Source: Branchiostoma lanceolatum | Taxonomy: Eukaryota > Chordata > Leptocardii > Amphioxiformes > Branchiostomatidae | Assembly: GCF_035083965.1 (NCBI RefSeq) | Contig: NC_089724.1 | Coordinates: forward strand, 20,850,974-20,914,973 | Direction: 5' to 3' | DNA length: 64,000 nucleotides | In this document: in pieces, positions 61,369-64,000 of the stretch | Layout of the letters: each line of letters starts with the position of its first letter | How positions within the stretch are numbered: position 1 is the first letter of the stretch | The notes under the pieces: model-generated | The model's input: the letters and a program-made list of their open reading frames with translations, nothing else | Databases searched by the model: none | Told to the model about the DNA's origin: nothing | Position numbers and translations under genes: made by a program

Positions 61369-63876
61369 ATGAAGGAGAAAGCTTTCATCCTCGGCTTAGT
61401 GGCCCTAGTCTGTGCCCGAGTCCGCGCCCAAATCGAAGGTAAGATTAAGAACTCTTGTGAACTCTCGTCTATACCACTTATCAATATCACCTTAAGTGTG
61501 ATTTCTTGATTAAAGAAAGCTTGACGCAAAGCTGATAACTCGGTTTAGAATTCTGTTTAGAGCAAAACCTCGCCTTCAGGAAGACCACAATTACTTGAAT
61601 TTTGGTTAGCGAAGATAATTGTTTCATCAGATAAACAACTACTAGTATGTGAAAACAGTTGCTTACAAGTCACGAACATCCGGAACGTCTTATTCTGATA
61701 GCTATATATTACAGTATCCTATTTAGCTTCTTCTCAAAAATGATGAGAAGAGTAGCTGATAACTTGTACAATGCGGAACTTTTCAAATCGCAAATCTCCA
61801 GATCGGTACCTTTGGGGAAAGCTCCCATCAGACTTAGCTGGGGAAATGGCACGTACTTCTCAATAAATAACAAGTTAGTTACGTTGAAAGTGTAAGGTGA
61901 AAATTGATACTGTTCATGGCATATTGGAACATACTGCAGAAGATCTAAGTGTCAAAGGAAATATAAGAACTACAAGCATTTTATTTGGGAACAAGAAAAA
62001 ACTAGTATCTGGCCTTTAGGAATAGGTAAGTCGTTTGAAATCTCGTCTGATGTGATGAAGGGCAAACTTTGACCTCTAAGTTGTCCTTGGATGGTCACTG
62101 TAGTCGCTGATGTCAGAGATAACCATCTATAGTTTGTCACAGACAAATGACCTACATTTGATGTAGAGGCTACACCTCTGGTCAGGAGATCGGCTTGGCT
62201 GCGTCTCTCTATTCACAGCCGAAAGCCTCTGTAATCTTGGGCAATTTAAAACGATGCCCCCCAGTCACTGGGCGTATAGAACACAGCATTCAAATGTATT
62301 CAGTACGTTGACTTTCTGTATACCAGTGTGAATGTAGCTAGCCTTTTGCGCAAAACTGCACAATTTCACAGTAAAGCAAAAGACAAGCCTAGGTAGGCGA
62401 TACATAACATAAGATCGGCATCAATCGGCATGATAAAAGTATACAGTTTACTGTCTTTCAAAGTAATATAGTGGTTCTGTCAGGTGGGAATATATTGGTA
62501 TGGTATTTGTTGGTCATTAACACAATAATAGCAAAACTAAATTTATAAAGAATATATACTTTGATACACGAGTTATGCGACTGTCCCAGTTCCAAAGCGG
62601 GGCCCGGTCGGGCAGCTGGTGGGAACGACAAATATGATATAAAAGACAACAAAAGACACAAAACGCAAGAAAATGACTCCTAGCCATATATAGTGTATTT
62701 TCTTGATATGCATTCTTTATTTTCCGTTTCGCGAATCCCGGTCGGGCCCCGAATTGGAAATCGGGATCGTAGCATAAAACGGTAAAAAAGTAAGTCTCTA
62801 ACAGGTTTGTCTCTGATTCCTTTCAGAATGCTACACCAGAAGAGATGACCGTGTGGTGTATGAGGGAAAGGTGAACGTGTCTGAGTTCGGGGACCCGTGT
62901 CTACATTGGACCGCTACTGGCGGACAGCAACTGCACAACTACTGCCGGGCCCCGCGGGTAGGGGACCTCAAACCCTGGTGCTACGTCCTGGTCGGGGGGA
63001 AATCACTAGTGGAGGCACAATGTGACATCCAACATTGCACAGGTATTATTAGGCTTCTTCTTGTTTTTGTTGGGTACTGAGTACGAGGATGTTGTCTGTA
63101 GACGACCCTTTTGTCTTCCATTCGACCTCCGTAACACCTCCATTCCACTTGGGCGGCGACCACGCTGTGACCGAGCGATTTTAAGAGCGCTCAACGAATT
63201 TCGTGTGTTTCAGTGTATCTTTTCAGCCATACTTTTGAATTTTGCGTGATATTCCAATTATGAAGTAAAGGGATACACAAATCAAATTTAGGTCGCAGCG
63301 AGGTCGCAGCGCGATCGCCGTCTACTGGAATGGGGGCCTAAGCGAAACGGTTGATCAAATATACGCAGAACCAGTGCAGTAATCCTCATGTCCTGGTGGA
63401 TTTACTGCTTTATAGAATGCTACACTCTGACGGGAAGTGACTACAGAGGAAACCAGTCGGAGCCGTACTCGGGCGTGAGAACAGCGTGCATGTCCTGGGC
63501 TGATACCGGCGGGGGGAAACAGGTGTCCACTGCCAGATATCCTGGAGGATCGCAGGGCATCGGAGAACACAACTACTGCAGGCAAGCTCTCTCTTCATCT
63601 GGGCGTAAAAACGAAAGGAAAAAGCTAAAATCACAATTGTTGCTAGTTGCACCCCATTCCCCTCAAATATAAATAAATTTTAAGTCTACAAATGTTTCCA
63701 CCTCAGCGCACTAGCAACGATGATCACTTTTATTTCTGATGCTTGCAGGCGTTGAGATGCATTTTTCTTCCTTTCCCGGTGTAAACCTAGGAACCCTGAT
63801 GGCCGGTCCACTCCTTGGTGTTACACAGGACAATTCGCTGGAAATGCGCTAGGATGTCACATACAGAACTGTAAAG
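61369..63876 (+). CDS. Receptor gene D: two kringles, 3' end beyond window
   Basis: Start of a fourth receptor of the array. Exons: 61369-61438 (signal peptide, 23 residues; an in-frame ATG at 61,330 would add 13), 62827-63042 (compact kringle; HNYCRAPR, PWCYV, CDIQHC), 63416-63581 and 63791-63876 (full kringle; EHNYC split from RNPDG, then PWCYTG). Phases are 1,1,2,1. The intron inside the second kringle begins GC instead of GT: the conserved YCRNP motif pins the junction to CAG|GCAAG. After 63,876 the donor is duplicated 33 nt downstream in frame. By analogy with A-C, WSC, CUB and Sushi exons should follow beyond the window; its tail type cannot be known here. An in-frame continuation is expected from phase 1. 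Confidence 0.8.
62586..62762. mobile_element. ~177-bp MITE with GC-rich terminal inverted repeats
   Basis: TTCCAAAGCGGGGCCCGGTC at the left end is matched by the reverse complement of GGGCCCCGAATTGGAA at the right end, with AT-rich DNA between. It lies in the first intron of receptor gene D, ~65 bp before the kringle exon. No clear target duplication was found. Confidence 0.55.
63135..63342. mobile_element. ~205-bp MITE flanked by TAA
   Basis: The left end CACCTCCATTCCACTTGGGC and the right end (reverse complement GGCCCCCATTCCAGTAGACG) are inverted repeats. TAA lies just outside each end, a 3-bp TWA target duplication as made by PIF/Harbinger transposases. CpG-rich GGTCGCAGCG words lie in both halves. 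It sits in an intron of receptor gene D between its two kringles. Confidence 0.55.
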
Positions 63877-64000
63877 GTAGGATTGAGTTTGAGGTACATC
63901 ACTGTAAAGGTAGGATTGAGGTACATCAATGCAAAGTTCCGAAACTTCCGAAAAAAAGGGAAAAGACTGATCAGTAGCAAAATGCATTCAACTATACGCA

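Noticed and set aside
1-64000. CRISPR arrays, bacterial operons, rRNA or tRNA genes
   Set aside because: No regularly spaced repeats with unique spacers, no Shine-Dalgarno-led gene series, and no cloverleaf with matching A and B boxes was found. The GTTCGA at ~53,911 lies in a dispersed repeat without a tRNA fold.

Overview
The window looks like amphioxus (Branchiostoma-type) nuclear DNA. Genes are intron-rich with GT-AG introns, and domain exons have symmetric phase 1-1 boundaries. Intergenic and intronic DNA is packed with short hairpin and inverted-repeat elements, dispersed repeats of a kind I associate with amphioxus, and microsatellites. The species call is an inference from these traits and from chordate-like protein content; no marker gene fixes it.

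Layout. (1) About 1-14,690: no gene I can name. It holds several fold-back/MITE-like elements, a diverged ~300-bp dispersed repeat near 4.5-5.5 kb, a TG microsatellite, a promoter-like GC/CCAAT stretch near 6.2 kb and one unexplained coding-like segment near 10.1-10.4 kb. (2) 14,695-32,112, minus strand: a complete eight-exon homologue of human KIAA0232, assembled exon by exon with matching phases (1,253 codons plus stop). Its last intron carries a young LINE insertion with an inverted 5' part. (3) 32,113-38,863: intergenic, with two repeats and a possible 5' non-coding exon of the KIAA0232 homologue. (4) 38,864-64,000, plus strand: a head-to-tail array of at least four related type I membrane receptor genes (A, B, C complete; D cut by the window end).

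The receptor array. Each gene encodes a signal peptide and a compact ~70-residue kringle. A, C and D add a second, full kringle. A, B and C continue with WSC, CUB and Sushi domains, a Ser/Thr-rich stalk, one membrane span and a cytoplasmic tail. Kringle-WSC-CUB-TM is the KREMEN arrangement; the extra kringle, the Sushi domain and the stalk are additions. The tails differ sharply. A has a short tyrosine-free tail. B and C have long tails ending in a consensus ITIM (VTYPEL in B, VTYTEL in C), followed 22-29 residues on by a second tyrosine motif (GVYAEI in B; TVYAQI, an ITSM fit, in C). KREMEN-like ectodomains on ITIM/ITSM tails, in a tandem array with one tail lacking tyrosines, suggest a paired-receptor-like family and are the most interesting content here.

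The array also shows recent genome dynamics. Intron positions differ inside homologous kringle and CUB domains. There is a GC-AG intron, a duplicated in-frame splice donor, an 18-nt microexon, and a 1.3-kb TTAA-flanked element inserted 22 bp upstream of a splice acceptor.
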